Positions 7,548 through 15,773 of a stretch of DNA of 64,000 bases are shown here, piece by piece (position 1 is the first letter of the stretch; the number at the start of each line of letters is the position of its first letter). A program made the translations under genes and the position numbers. This DNA is from RGIG3178 sp963674495 (GTDB taxonomy: Bacteria; Bacillota; Clostridia; Christensenellales; QAND01), in assembly GCA_963674495.2 (NCBI GenBank), contig CAXXLG010000002.1, positions 1-64,000 of the forward strand. The letters run 5' to 3'. The notes under the pieces are model-generated. The model was not told the origin of the DNA, ran no database searches, and saw nothing but the letters and a program-made list of their open reading frames with translations.

Positions 7548-8144
7548 ATGTCCCCCAAAGCATTCACTGAAACGGAAAAGGAACTGGTACGCGAAAAACT
7601 CATCGATGCCGCCGGGGGGTTTCTGTCCACCACCGGCATCAAAAAAACAACGGTGGAACAGCTTGCCAAAGCGGCTTCCATCTCCAAAGGCGCGTTCTAT
7701 TCGTTCTATCAAAGCAAGGAGCTGCTTTTCATGGATGCGCTTGATCGCGAGCAGGAATCCATTCATCAAGCGGTCATCGACGGCATCACAAGCGCGCCGG
7801 ACAGGCGCAGCGGCTTCGTGTCTGCCATCGCTTGGATATACCGTGATTCCATCGCAAAGCCCTGGTTATTAAACTTTAGTTCCGAGGAATATGAACTGCT
7901 GCTACGGCGTATACCAAAGGAGTGCATGGCACAACATATCGAGCTTGACGACGCCTCCGCTAAGCGCATGATGCAATCGCTGGGCGAAGGCTTGTCCATA
8001 CAGCCTGCACTGTTGTCCGCCACGCTCCGCATGCTGTTTTTTGGCGTGCTGCACCGCGGCGAAGTTGGCGAAGAATGGGCGGATGCCGCATTTATGCTAA
8101 TGGTTGACGCGCTGGCCGACCGATTGTTTGGAGGAACGGCATGA
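7548..8144 (+). CDS. TetR/AcrR-family repressor of the adjacent ABC exporter
   Basis: A 198-residue DNA-binding protein. The N-terminal TetR helix-turn-helix spans about residues 15-60 (T-T-V-E-Q-L-A-K-A-A-S-I-S-K-G-A-F-Y, then K-E-L-L-F). The rest is the variable ligand-binding and dimerisation domain. The start has GAAGGAG at standard spacing. Its stop overlaps the ATG of the ABC ATPase gene (ATGA), so regulator and transporter are made together, and the operator at 7507-7534 suggests autorepression relieved by a transported compound. The ligand is unknown. Confidence 0.88.
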   Translation: MSPKAFTETEKELVREKLIDAAGGFLSTTGIKKTTVEQLAKAASISKGAFYSFYQSKELLFMDALDREQESIHQAVIDGITSAPDRRSGFVSAIAWIYRDSIAKPWLLNFSSEEYELLLRRIPKECMAQHIELDDASAKRMMQSLGEGLSIQPALLSATLRMLFFGVLHRGEVGEEWADAAFMLMVDALADRLFGGTA

Positions 8145-8992
8145 TCAGCGTACGCGATTTGCATTATACCTATCGCACAAGCGGGCATGAGGCACTGCGC
8201 GGCATCAGCTTTACCACAAAATCCGCCGAAATCTTTGGCTTTCTCGGCCCCTCTGGCGCGGGAAAATCCACGGCACAAAAGATACTGACCGGCCTTTTGA
8301 AGGGATACAGCGGCAGCGCCAAAGTATTGGGTCGGGAGGTAAAACACCAGGGCCGCGATTTTTACAAGCGTATCGGTGTGGCGATGGAAGTACCGAACCT
8401 CTACGGCAAATTCACCGCGATGGAAAATCTCAAGTTCTTCTCTTCACTGTACGATCAGCCGTGTGAAGATGCCAAAGCGCTTATGGCGCGATTGGAGCTT
8501 TCCGACGCGATGGATACACGTGTATCCGCCTATTCCAAAGGCATGAAGGTACGGCTAAACTTCATTCGAGCGTTGATACACCGCCCCGACGTATTTTTTT
8601 TGGATGAGCCGACGGCGGGCCTCGACCCCGCCCGTGCCCGTACCATGAAAGACATGATGATCGAGCAAAAGGCACTGGGCCGTACAATCCTTCTGACCAC
8701 GCACGACATGCATCTTGCGCAAGAGCTCTGCGATCGTGTGGCCTTCATCGTGGACGGCGAGATTCGCCTGTGCGACACGCCGGTGAATCTGAGCCTTCGC
8801 GCCGGACAGCGCCGCGTACGCTACACTTGGCGGGAGGGCGCGCTCAAACAAGGGGATTCTCCGCTGAAAACCCTCAACAGCGACAAACAGTTTATCAGCT
8901 TGTTGCAGTCCGGGCGGCTTGAGACACTGCATACGCAAGAACCTTCGCTGGAAGATCTGTTCATTCAGGTGACGGGGAGGCGGCTGACATGA
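8141..8992 (+). CDS. ABC transporter ATPase subunit
   Basis: A 283-residue ATP-binding protein of the drug- or antibiotic-export type. Walker A is G-P-S-G-A-G-K-S-T (36-44). The signature is the variant Y-S-K-G-M-K (about 131-136), common in CcmA/NatA-like subunits. Walker B with the catalytic glutamate is V-F-F-L-D-E-P (151-157), and the switch histidine is in T-T-H-D-M-H. The C-terminal 70 residues form the extension usual in this class. It overlaps tetR upstream and the permease gene downstream by four bases each. Together with the two permeases it should form an exporter; the substrate is not evident. Confidence 0.9.
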   Translation: MISVRDLHYTYRTSGHEALRGISFTTKSAEIFGFLGPSGAGKSTAQKILTGLLKGYSGSAKVLGREVKHQGRDFYKRIGVAMEVPNLYGKFTAMENLKFFSSLYDQPCEDAKALMARLELSDAMDTRVSAYSKGMKVRLNFIRALIHRPDVFFLDEPTAGLDPARARTMKDMMIEQKALGRTILLTTHDMHLAQELCDRVAFIVDGEIRLCDTPVNLSLRAGQRRVRYTWREGALKQGDSPLKTLNSDKQFISLLQSGRLETLHTQEPSLEDLFIQVTGRRLT

Positions 8993-9687
8993 CGCGCCTA
9001 TCCAAAACATTGCATACAGACGTGCGCTATCAATACCGGTACGGCTTTTATTTCATCTATGCGTTCATGATTGCGTTCTTCGTGCTCATCGTCCGCCTGA
9101 TACCGCAAAGCTGGCATCAAACCGCGCTCGCCGTCGTGTTGTTGTCCGATCCGGCACTGTTGGGCTTTTTCTTTATCGGCGGCCTTTTGCAGTTGGAGCG
9201 CGGCGAAGGGCTGTTGTACGCACTGTTTCAAACACCGCTTCGCCCCCACGAGTACCTGTTGTCCAAGGCGGCGTCGCTGGGCTTGCTGTCCACGCTTGCC
9301 GGATGTCTCATCGCCCTGTTGACCGGCGCGCCAGGCGTTCGCTACGCGCTGCTTATTCCGATAATTTTCGTCATAAGCGCTACCTTCACGCTGTTTGGCG
9401 TGGGCATATCCATCAATCTTAAAACCATGAATGCGTTTTTGTCCATACACGGCTCGCTGGAAACGACACTAATGATCCCAGTGCTGCTTATGATGCTGGG
9501 CGTCAACTTTCCCCTTCTGAAATGGACACCCACCGGCGCGGGGTATCTTTTGGTACAATCGGCCATCGGCGGCGCGTTCTCGCTATTGCCGGCGCTGGTC
9601 GCAATATTCTGGCTGTGCGCCGCGTTCTTTTGGTCAATCAGTCGGTTAAACGACGCGCTCGAACGGATGGGAGGCGGTGTGGCATGA
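8989..9687 (+). CDS. ABC transporter permease, first subunit
   Basis: A 232-residue membrane protein with about six predicted helices. The first begins near residue 18 (Y-G-F-Y-F-I-Y-A-F-M-I-A-F-F-V), and there are hydrophobic blocks around V-V-L-L-S-D-P-A-L-L-G-F-F-F and L-I-P-I-I-F-V-I-S-A. It matches the general shape of ABC-2-type permeases rather than a named family. ATGA overlaps at both ends place it firmly in the tetR-ABC operon. It probably pairs with the next gene as a heterodimeric channel. Confidence 0.8.
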   Translation: MTRLSKTLHTDVRYQYRYGFYFIYAFMIAFFVLIVRLIPQSWHQTALAVVLLSDPALLGFFFIGGLLQLERGEGLLYALFQTPLRPHEYLLSKAASLGLLSTLAGCLIALLTGAPGVRYALLIPIIFVISATFTLFGVGISINLKTMNAFLSIHGSLETTLMIPVLLMMLGVNFPLLKWTPTGAGYLLVQSAIGGAFSLLPALVAIFWLCAAFFWSISRLNDALERMGGGVA

Positions 9688-10388
9688 AAGGCAGGTTGGG
9701 CGTTTTCACCAGCAGCTTTGTTTTGATGCGCAGGGATCCCATGCTGGTACTTCTACTCATTGCGCCCTTTATGGCCGGTGCGGTGCTGGGCGTCGGTTTG
9801 CCGCACCTCGCGCCCGTGCTTCTGGATGCATTCGCGTTTGATCTTACGCCGTGGTATCCCGTGTTTGACATACTGATGCTGATGCTCGCGCCGCTGATGG
9901 CGGGCATGCTCACCGGCTTCCTGATGCTTGACGAACGTGACGAGGGCGTAGGCCATTACTTTTCCGTCACACCGTCGGGCGGTGTTTGGTATCTGATCTC
10001 CCGGTTGACCTTCCCCATACTGTGGAGCCTGATGGTAACACCGGTCATCGCAACGCTGTTTTCTTTGAGCGGCATCGCGCTTTGGCGCGTTTTGTGTATC
10101 GCAATCATCGGCGGGATCGCCGCATCAGCGCAGGCACTGTTGCTACTTGCCTTTGCCAAGAACAAAGTGGAGGGCTTTGCCGTATCCAAACTCATGGGCA
10201 TCCTTTTGCTGCCCGTTTTCGTGCCGCTGTTCGTCCACGCTTTGTGGGGCTACTCGTTCGGCGTGTTCCCCGCGTTCTGGATGGGCGCAATGCTCTATGG
10301 CCCTTTTTACCTTCTCATTCCCGGCCTGTTGGTCGGCCTGGTCTGGCTGTTGCTCTTGTATAAGCGCATGCAAAAAAGACAGGGGTAA
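9684..10388 (+). CDS. ABC transporter permease, second subunit
   Basis: A 234-residue ABC-2-like membrane protein with about six helices. The start ATG (9684) overlaps the previous stop and has GGGAGGCGG upstream; the longer open frame reads through the previous gene in another frame and was discarded. Hydrophobic blocks include M-L-V-L-L-L-I-A-P-F-M-A-G-A-V and L-L-I-P-G-L-L-V-G-L-V-W-L-L-L-L. It ends the four-gene export cassette. No terminator is obvious until the bidirectional one at 10655. Confidence 0.8.
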   Translation: MKGRLGVFTSSFVLMRRDPMLVLLLIAPFMAGAVLGVGLPHLAPVLLDAFAFDLTPWYPVFDILMLMLAPLMAGMLTGFLMLDERDEGVGHYFSVTPSGGVWYLISRLTFPILWSLMVTPVIATLFSLSGIALWRVLCIAIIGGIAASAQALLLLAFAKNKVEGFAVSKLMGILLLPVFVPLFVHALWGYSFGVFPAFWMGAMLYGPFYLLIPGLLVGLVWLLLLYKRMQKRQG

Positions 10389-10489
10389 CCCAAAAGGCAT
10401 GTCTTACATTCAAATCTGTTCAGAATGGAACGTATTGTATGCAGCAATCATTTTCGCTGTACTGCTGTGCCTTTTGTCATTCTGCGATA

Positions 10490-10620
10490 CCACAATGGGG
10501 CGGTGGGAACCGAAAGTAAGTGCGTCCAGTGGACGAACAAGCGAGCTGGAGATTCTCAAAGCATGTGGTGAAAGCAAGCGGCAGCGAAGATTGAGCCCAT
10601 GCCTTTTTGAGAGAATTTTC
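10490..10620. repeat. ~130-bp interspersed structured repeat, copy A
   Basis: Aligns with copy B at 49424-49556. The first 76 bases align without gaps and differ at 17 positions by my count. Both copies begin CC(A/G)CAAT and continue GGGCGGT(G/T)GGAACCGAAA. Both contain a long hairpin: here TTCTCAAAG-CATG (10553-10565) pairs with CATG-C-CTTTTTGAGAGAA (10598-10615), with compensating differences between copies. No protein frame is conserved. It fills most of the 10389-10720 space. Confidence 0.6.
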
Positions 10621-10654
10621 AAGCGGGACACTCTTCCCCCTCACGCTGATAAAA

Positions 10655-10690
10655 AAATAAAAAAGGAAGGCAATGCGCCCTTCCTTTTCA
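10655..10690. terminator. Bidirectional terminator between the ABC cassette and lysE-like gene
   Basis: AAAAGGAAGG (10661-10670) pairs with CCTTCCTTTT (10679-10688) around 8 bases. A long T-run follows on the minus strand and a shorter one on the plus strand, so it can serve the convergent genes on both sides. Confidence 0.8.
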
Positions 10691-10720
10691 TCAATGGTTC
10701 CGCATATCAAGAGGCTGACC

Positions 10721-11305
10721 CTATCCAAAAAACAACGACACCGCGCAATACACCAAAAGCAACGCCATGATTCCGTTGATCCATTTCGCATGTCCAGCCA
10801 TCAGCTTTTTAAACACCGCGCCAAACGCCGACCAGCACAGCGTACACAAAAAGCCCACCGTAGAGAGCATCAGCGCAAACCCGATCAATATCATCGGCGC
10901 TTGAAAATACGGCAGTATGTACACCGACATCGATGTGATACCGTAAATCATGCCCTTGGGATTGACGAACTGCAACAGCATACCCGCGAGAAAACTCGCT
11001 TTGCCACCATCTTTTTCGCCGATATTTGCACCGCTTGTCCATATTTTGTACGCCAGATACAACATATACGCCGCGCCTAGCGCAAGCATATACGGCTTGG
11101 GGCGGGGGATCAGATTGTACAACAGCGCGCTGAACATCGTGCACAGCAAAATCACGATGGAAAAGCCGAGCCAGATTCCCAAGTTAAACGGCAGGCTTTT
11201 TTTCAACCCGTATCGGCCCGCCATGGACATGGACAGTATGTTGTTCGGCCCGGGCGTGATAGCGGTAACGATTACGTAAATCATAAAGGCATTCAAAGCG
11301 AACAT
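10721..11305 (-). CDS. LysE/RhtB-family amino-acid exporter
   Basis: A 194-residue membrane protein with about six helices. The family-defining N-terminal motif T-P-G-P-N-N-I-L-S is at about residues 17-25, and N-P-K-G-M-I is present in the middle. The family exports amino acids or their derivatives, but substrate specificity cannot be read from sequence. The ribosome binding site GGGGAAG is close to the start. It is transcribed divergently from an XRE-cupin regulator at 11438, a frequent pairing in which the regulator senses the exported metabolite. Confidence 0.88.
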   Translation of the reverse strand: MFALNAFMIYVIVTAITPGPNNILSMSMAGRYGLKKSLPFNLGIWLGFSIVILLCTMFSALLYNLIPRPKPYMLALGAAYMLYLAYKIWTSGANIGEKDGGKASFLAGMLLQFVNPKGMIYGITSMSVYILPYFQAPMILIGFALMLSTVGFLCTLCWSAFGAVFKKLMAGHAKWINGIMALLLVYCAVSLFFG

Positions 11306-11437
11306 ATCGTTTCTTCCCCTTGTACTGCTGTGATATAATTATAGTATACCGAAATCGAGAACGGGTTGCTCGCCGCAAGATCGTATGGTGTATTGTATCT
11401 ATCGTGCGATATATTGTCAATAATAGGAGTGATCCAT

Positions 11438-11989
11438 GTGGATATTCATGTACGGGTGGCAGAAAACCTCAAAACAATCCGGGAATCCAAGCGGCTGAGC
11501 CTGGAAAGCGTATCGAAACTTTCCGGTGTATCCAAAAGCATGCTGGGGCAGATTGAGCGCGGCGAAGTCAACCCCACCATCACACTGTTGTGGAAGATTG
11601 CAAACGGCTTGAAAATTTCATTTTCCCAACTGATCGAAAACAGGGCGGACAGCGCCGAAATCATCCCCTGTTCCACCATCTCTCCACTGATGGAGGACGA
11701 CGGCAAATTCATCAACTACCCGATCTTCCCATTTGACGAGGATACGCATTTTGAGACCTACCGCATCGTAATAAAGCCAAGTGGCAGATTGGATGCGGAT
11801 GCACATATGGCCGGTACGAAGGAATATATCACCGTGTTTTCCGGCACAATCATCATCGAAACCAACAGTCAACTCCAACGACTGAACGCGGGCGATTCCA
11901 TCCGCTTTATGGCGGATACGCCGCACAGCTACCAAAACGATGGCAGTGAGACGGCCACAGCCAGCATGACGCTGTTCTATGCCATTTGA
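11438..11989 (+). CDS. XRE-family regulator with C-terminal cupin domain
   Basis: A 183-residue two-domain regulator. The N-terminal helix-turn-helix spans about residues 8-62 (A-E-N-L-K-T-I-R-E, S-V-S-K-L-S-G-V-S-K-S-M-L-G-Q-I-E-R-G). A cupin sensor domain covers about 100-183 (K-P-S-G-R-L-D-A-D-A-H, G-D-S-I-R-F-M-A-D-T-P-H). The start was set at a GTG (11438-11440), because AGGAG lies 8 bases upstream; the longer frame has no ribosome binding site. Divergent to the LysE-type exporter 132 bases away, it probably controls that exporter in response to an amino-acid-like ligand. It is similar in build to PuuR/SutR-type regulators. Confidence 0.85.
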   Translation: MDIHVRVAENLKTIRESKRLSLESVSKLSGVSKSMLGQIERGEVNPTITLLWKIANGLKISFSQLIENRADSAEIIPCSTISPLMEDDGKFINYPIFPFDEDTHFETYRIVIKPSGRLDADAHMAGTKEYITVFSGTIIIETNSQLQRLNAGDSIRFMADTPHSYQNDGSETATASMTLFYAI

Positions 11990-12101
11990 ACCGGCTTGTC
12001 CAAACCCTTGGCAGTTTCCATACAATCGAAAGTCTTTTGCATCTGTTGGGCATAGTAAAGTAAACACCCCGTTTGCCTTTCTTTCGATGGGAGGAATAAT
12101 C

Positions 12102-12863
12102 ATGAAAAAACAATGGTGGATATGCATATTGCCGTTGCTGTTTCTGGTATCTACCGGTTGCGGTCGTCAGACCGACGCCACAACGACGCCAAGCGAGGAT
12201 GGACGGTTTGCCCTGCTTGAGGATTATCCGGAGGATATCCTGCCGCTGTACGCCTGCGACAGGGTGACATACTGCCTGTTTGAGATGAAGGAAGAACCCG
12301 ACTATACCTTTGGACAGGATTTGTTTATGCTCAGTTATCAAACGGAGGAAACGGCGGAATCCGTTCTGGCCTACTACAGACAGCGGATTGCGCAGCAGAA
12401 TATGGATCTATGCACGTATGACCGGCTGTCCGGCATGGTGGGGGCGTATCCCGCAGTTGTATCGGTCTGTCAGATGGGCGTTGATTTGGTACAGGTCACC
12501 ATCACACTAGGCTTGCCCGATGAACAGGAACCGGACGAAAACTGGTATTTTGAAAACTGTCCGGGCACGGTTTTTGCGCTGGGCGGGAACAAGAACAGTC
12601 TGCACACCACCGCGTTTGAGCGCTTTGACATCGGCACGCGGTTTGAGCGGTACGTGTTGCGCTATCGGTCACATCTTTCGCTGGAGGAGTTTTCGCAGCT
12701 CTACGAGGATGCCTACGGCGACTGGGCGGATTTTTCCATGGTGGAAAACGACAACCTGAAAACCTATGCCTTCGAGGATGTCGACCATCGCTGGACTGTT
12801 TCGTTTACCAAAACGCAGGATCATGGTGCGCATTTCCTCTCCATAATCTGCTGGCACGAATAG
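12102..12863 (+). CDS. Secreted lipoprotein of unknown function
   Basis: A 253-residue lipoprotein. The signal peptide has a K-K start, a hydrophobic core and the lipobox V-S-T-G-C, so the mature protein is anchored outside the membrane. The start has GGGAGGA with ideal spacing. The mature part begins with a low-complexity T-T-P-S linker, then Y-P-E-D-I-L-P-L-Y-A-C, which recurs as Y-P-P-D-I-L-P-L-Y-K-C in the decayed gene at 14181. The two are therefore paralogues. No enzyme motif is visible. Confidence 0.75.
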   Translation: MKKQWWICILPLLFLVSTGCGRQTDATTTPSEDGRFALLEDYPEDILPLYACDRVTYCLFEMKEEPDYTFGQDLFMLSYQTEETAESVLAYYRQRIAQQNMDLCTYDRLSGMVGAYPAVVSVCQMGVDLVQVTITLGLPDEQEPDENWYFENCPGTVFALGGNKNSLHTTAFERFDIGTRFERYVLRYRSHLSLEEFSQLYEDAYGDWADFSMVENDNLKTYAFEDVDHRWTVSFTKTQDHGAHFLSIICWHE

Positions 12864-13110
12864 CATACGCCGTACGGGTTTACGGTACATGCTGGCCATG
12901 TATCATATGCGGACAAACTTATGGAATTTATAGAATTCTTGTTATGAATTTTTGTTGTGGACTGGACTTATCGTACCTTTTTCTATGATACAATATGGAA
13001 TACAGAAACATCTTATTAGTCATGCAACCCCACGTTATAAATAAATAACCGAGAGCACAATGCACATCCGCATTCCCTGTTCGATCCGCTATCAAAGGAG
13101 GCAAACACAC

Positions 13111-13974
13111 ATGAAACCAAAATATACGGCATTCATCGCACTTATGCTCATCGCATCGCTTGCCCTGGGCGCATGCGGACTGAATCCACTTGGGACAACC
13201 TATTACGTCGACGAAACGCGCACTTTAGCACTGGACGGTATCACTATGATATCGGTTTCAGATGTATCCTGCCCTATTACCATCATAGCCGGCGAAGATG
13301 TCGTATCCGCCCGTCTTTTTGGCACATGCACCGGCATGAACGGCCCGATGACCGTTGAAATGGCCTCAGAGGGTGCACTGTTGTCCATCAAGGTGGAATA
13401 CCCGCAGGGCGTTCACAACAACGATTGCACGCTCACCGTTACATTGCCTTCCGATTATGCGAGTTCACTTACAATACACAACGTTTCGGGTGACATGGAC
13501 ACCAGCGCGCTTGGTAACCAATTAAGCGCCGTCGCCATCGACACGGTATCTGGCAACTGCACGCTGTCCGGCGCCGAGGTCGGCCGCATGAATTTCAACA
13601 GCGTATCCGGCAATCTTACCGTAAACGGAACCGTTCAAAACGGCTTGGTTTTCACCAGCACGTCAGGGAACGTTGAGGCGACAGGCTTGAGAGGCAGTGC
13701 CGACGTAAGCTCCATATCCGGCGATGCCACCCTCACCTTCGGTCAGGCGGGCGATGTAAACTTCAGCAGCACATCGGGTAACATCAATCTGTACATGCCC
13801 GCAGGCAGCGCATTCACGCTGGATTTTGATTCGGTATCCGGGCAGTTTGAAAGCGATTTCCCCATCACATTGGAGCGTAGCAGCAGCGGTGCCCTGTTTG
13901 GCACGTCGGGCAACGACGGCGCCCACCTGTCCGTTGAAACGATATCGGGTGACGCAGGCATCTTCAGCCGGTAG
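13111..13974 (+). CDS. Lipoprotein with DUF4097-like beta-repeat domain
   Basis: A 287-residue protein. It has a lipoprotein signal peptide (lipobox L-G-A-C) followed by a repeating S-G-N/S-G-D pattern every roughly 20 residues (V-S-G-D-M, V-S-G-N-C, V-S-G-N-L, T-S-G-N-V, I-S-G-D-A, T-S-G-N-I, V-S-G-Q-F, I-S-G-D-A). This is typical of the DUF4097 (LiaG/YvlB-like) right-handed beta-helix. Such domains occur in envelope-stress proteins, but the role here is unknown. AAAGGAGG precedes the ATG. It stands alone between two lipoprotein-type genes. Confidence 0.8.
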   Translation: MKPKYTAFIALMLIASLALGACGLNPLGTTYYVDETRTLALDGITMISVSDVSCPITIIAGEDVVSARLFGTCTGMNGPMTVEMASEGALLSIKVEYPQGVHNNDCTLTVTLPSDYASSLTIHNVSGDMDTSALGNQLSAVAIDTVSGNCTLSGAEVGRMNFNSVSGNLTVNGTVQNGLVFTSTSGNVEATGLRGSADVSSISGDATLTFGQAGDVNFSSTSGNINLYMPAGSAFTLDFDSVSGQFESDFPITLERSSSGALFGTSGNDGAHLSVETISGDAGIFSR

Positions 13975-14180
13975 ACCCGCAAGAACCAACCAGACGGCGT
14001 GCGCAACCATCCATCAAGGACGGTGTGACCAACCATAGACTTACAAATACCAATCATAGCACGCAATAGCCCAAACCACATGATCATCCAATCCAAAGCG
14101 GTTTTTCCGCTCGAGCGCAACGGTTATAATCGGACAACGGTCTACCGCCTGGCTATAAATTTCATTCTGAAGGCACGTAT

Positions 14181-14620
14181 ATGAGAAGGCGAGTTTGGGC
14201 CATATTGTTGTTGGCTCTTGTTTTGTGCATTCCCGTAGGATACAACAAGGGTAAATCCGGTACTGCTACGAAGACCACAACCGCTCCCGTACTTGAAGGC
14301 GGGGACCGAACCGCAATCCTGTCAGGTTATCCGCCGGATATCCTGCCACTGTATAAATGCACGTTTGTCACCAACGCCAGCGCGATTCTCTACAGTTGGG
14401 TGGATGAGGCCAAAGCGAACCAATGCCATATCCGATACGAAACAGATGCGTCACAACAATACGTGTTATCCCACTATGAAGGCGTGTTCACCGATCATCC
14501 ATGTTCACCATCGATTGTCGCACGCAATAGGCGGCGGAGCGCGTAAGAATCTCAATTGGCATTGTCGTGGCGCAGATATTAAGGGCATCCAAGATGTCCT
14601 TTTTTTCGTCCATAATATTA
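14181..14620 (+). pseudogene. Decayed paralogue of the 12102 lipoprotein
   Basis: An intact ribosome binding site, ATG and signal-peptide-like N-terminus open a frame of 121 residues ending at 14546. The segment L-S-G-Y-P-P-D-I-L-P-L-Y-K-C and the following I-R-Y-E-T-D...Y-V-L-S-H-Y match the gene at 12102, but the protein then ends at less than half length. A weak resemblance continues in another frame after about 14550 (V-R-I-S-I-G-I-V versus V-Q-V-T-I-T-L-G). The lipobox cysteine context (L-V-L-C) is also poor. A frameshifted, degenerating duplicate is the best reading. A short functional secreted protein is possible. Confidence 0.55.
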
Positions 14621-14731
14621 CCACATCATCTTGCCCGTACCATCCCATGTCTTTTGCAAAACGGCTCTATGCATAAAATAATCAAAACGTCAAAACCTAT
14701 ACCCGTAAATCCCTATGAAAGGATCATCATA

Positions 14732-14872
14732 ATGGATAAGTGGTTCAAACGGCGCAGGGACAAACGTCAAAGGGCAAAAAACCGGCCGACGGAGGATTTT
14801 CAGGATCTGCTGTACGACATGACTTACAACCCCAAGGACAGTACCAACAACGATCCCGATGACGACGAATAG
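14732..14872 (+). CDS. Small charged hypothetical protein (46 aa)
   Basis: A short frame with GAAAGGA upstream. The protein is strongly polar: a basic first half (W-F-K-R-R-R-D-K-R-Q-R-A-K) and an acidic tail (D-P-D-D-D-E). No family is recognised. It could be nucleic-acid binding or a spore-associated small protein. The 298-base space that follows (14873-15170) has a good AAAGGAGG at about 15017 with no convincing gene behind it. Confidence 0.45.
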   Translation: MDKWFKRRRDKRQRAKNRPTEDFQDLLYDMTYNPKDSTNNDPDDDE

Positions 14873-15170
14873 CGCCAATAACTGGCTTCTATCCGGTAGC
14901 AGCGGTTTCGCATACAGGACCGAACCGGGCGGTTGTGGCACGAGGGATGCACACTGCCCGGCTCTTTTGGGATGATACCGGTCTACCGACAATTCCCGGA
15001 AATGAAATATCAGAAAAGGAGGGAACCGATTTTTTGCACGACAAGCCGGACAACGGCACGTATTGGGTCGCCTAGCCAAAACGGCCAACTTAACACCGTC
15101 CGAACCAACTTTCAAGGCAAGGCACCCGGACACCAAAGCATAACATACTGTCAACAGAAAGGAAAATAAC

Positions 15171-15377
15171 ATGGCCAAGAATAAGAACAAAAACAAACAG
15201 CAACAGGGGGATCAGGGCAAGAATAAGGACAACAGCAAGCAGGGTGATCCGACAAGCACGAACGATTCGATCTACAACATGCACCCCACCATACAGGAGG
15301 GGCAACAGCAGGGCGATCCCCAAACCGGTTCTCAGCGCGGCTCACAGGGTCAGGGCAGCGGCTATCAAAAGCGGTAA
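15171..15377 (+). CDS. Small Gln/Lys/Gly-rich hydrophilic protein (68 aa)
   Basis: Starts with GAAAGGA 6 bases upstream and ends before a strong terminator, so it is a real gene. The sequence is low-complexity and probably disordered: K-N-K-N-K-N-K-Q-Q-Q at the start, repeated Q-G-D-P steps, and G-S-Q-R-G-S-Q-G-Q-G at the end. It recalls small spore or desiccation-type hydrophilic proteins in general character, including gamma-type SASP composition, but lacks their defining repeat. No function is claimed. Confidence 0.6.
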   Translation: MAKNKNKNKQQQGDQGKNKDNSKQGDPTSTNDSIYNMHPTIQEGQQQGDPQTGSQRGSQGQGSGYQKR

Positions 15378-15394
15378 ATCCGCTACCGTTGCGG

Positions 15395-15430
15395 CAAAAC
15401 CCCCGTCCGTTATGGCGGGGGTCTTTCTAT
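15395..15430 (+). terminator. Rho-independent terminator after the 68-aa gene
   Basis: ACCCCCG (15399-15405) pairs with CGGGGGT (15416-15422) around 10 bases, followed by CTTTCTAT. Confidence 0.75.
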
Positions 15431-15461
15431 ATTCGCCGCCCAACCAAACTAAGATACCCGG

Positions 15462-15526
15462 GGTTGTTAAAAAGGCACAGCCTTCCTACTCTCCTCAATT
15501 GAACGGCGGGCGGGTTTAGATCGTCC
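15462..15526. repeat. Interspersed ~65-bp repeat, copy 4
   Basis: GGTTGTTAAAAAGGCACAGC, a CTTCCTACTCTCC middle, then CAATTGAACGGCGGGCGGGT and TTAGATCGTCC. It is the closest partner of the copy at 5526-5589 and sits between a terminator and the MFS gene. Confidence 0.6.
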
Positions 15527-15597
15527 TTTGCCGCTGTGGATAAACTTTTTCAATCAACAAGTCCAAGTTTTTTTACCTTTATAAAGCAATCACACGT

Positions 15598-15650
15598 GGG
15601 TTTAAGGCACAGTTTTTCCTTATTCTTCAATGGCATTGGGTTTTGTGTCC
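15598..15650. repeat. Interspersed ~65-bp repeat, copy 5 (diverged)
   Basis: GGGTTTAAGGCACAGTTTTT, then CCTTATTCTTCAATGGCATT and GGGTTTTGTGTCC, follow the same order of blocks as the copy 72 bases upstream. The two therefore form a spaced direct pair in the 15378-15773 space. Confidence 0.45.
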
Positions 15651-15773
15651 GCGCTGTTTTTATGAAATCACCGCGTAGTGCGTCTGCGTTCTATCCATCG
15701 CTGTGCCTTTGTGTGCTATACTATATATCGTGTCCGGCAACACCGACAACTCGAATTCCGAGGATGAATCAGT

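Noticed and set aside
15017..15075. AAAGGAGG followed by a TTG-started 13-codon frame
   Set aside because: It is too short and not recognisable, and no other evidence indicates translation.
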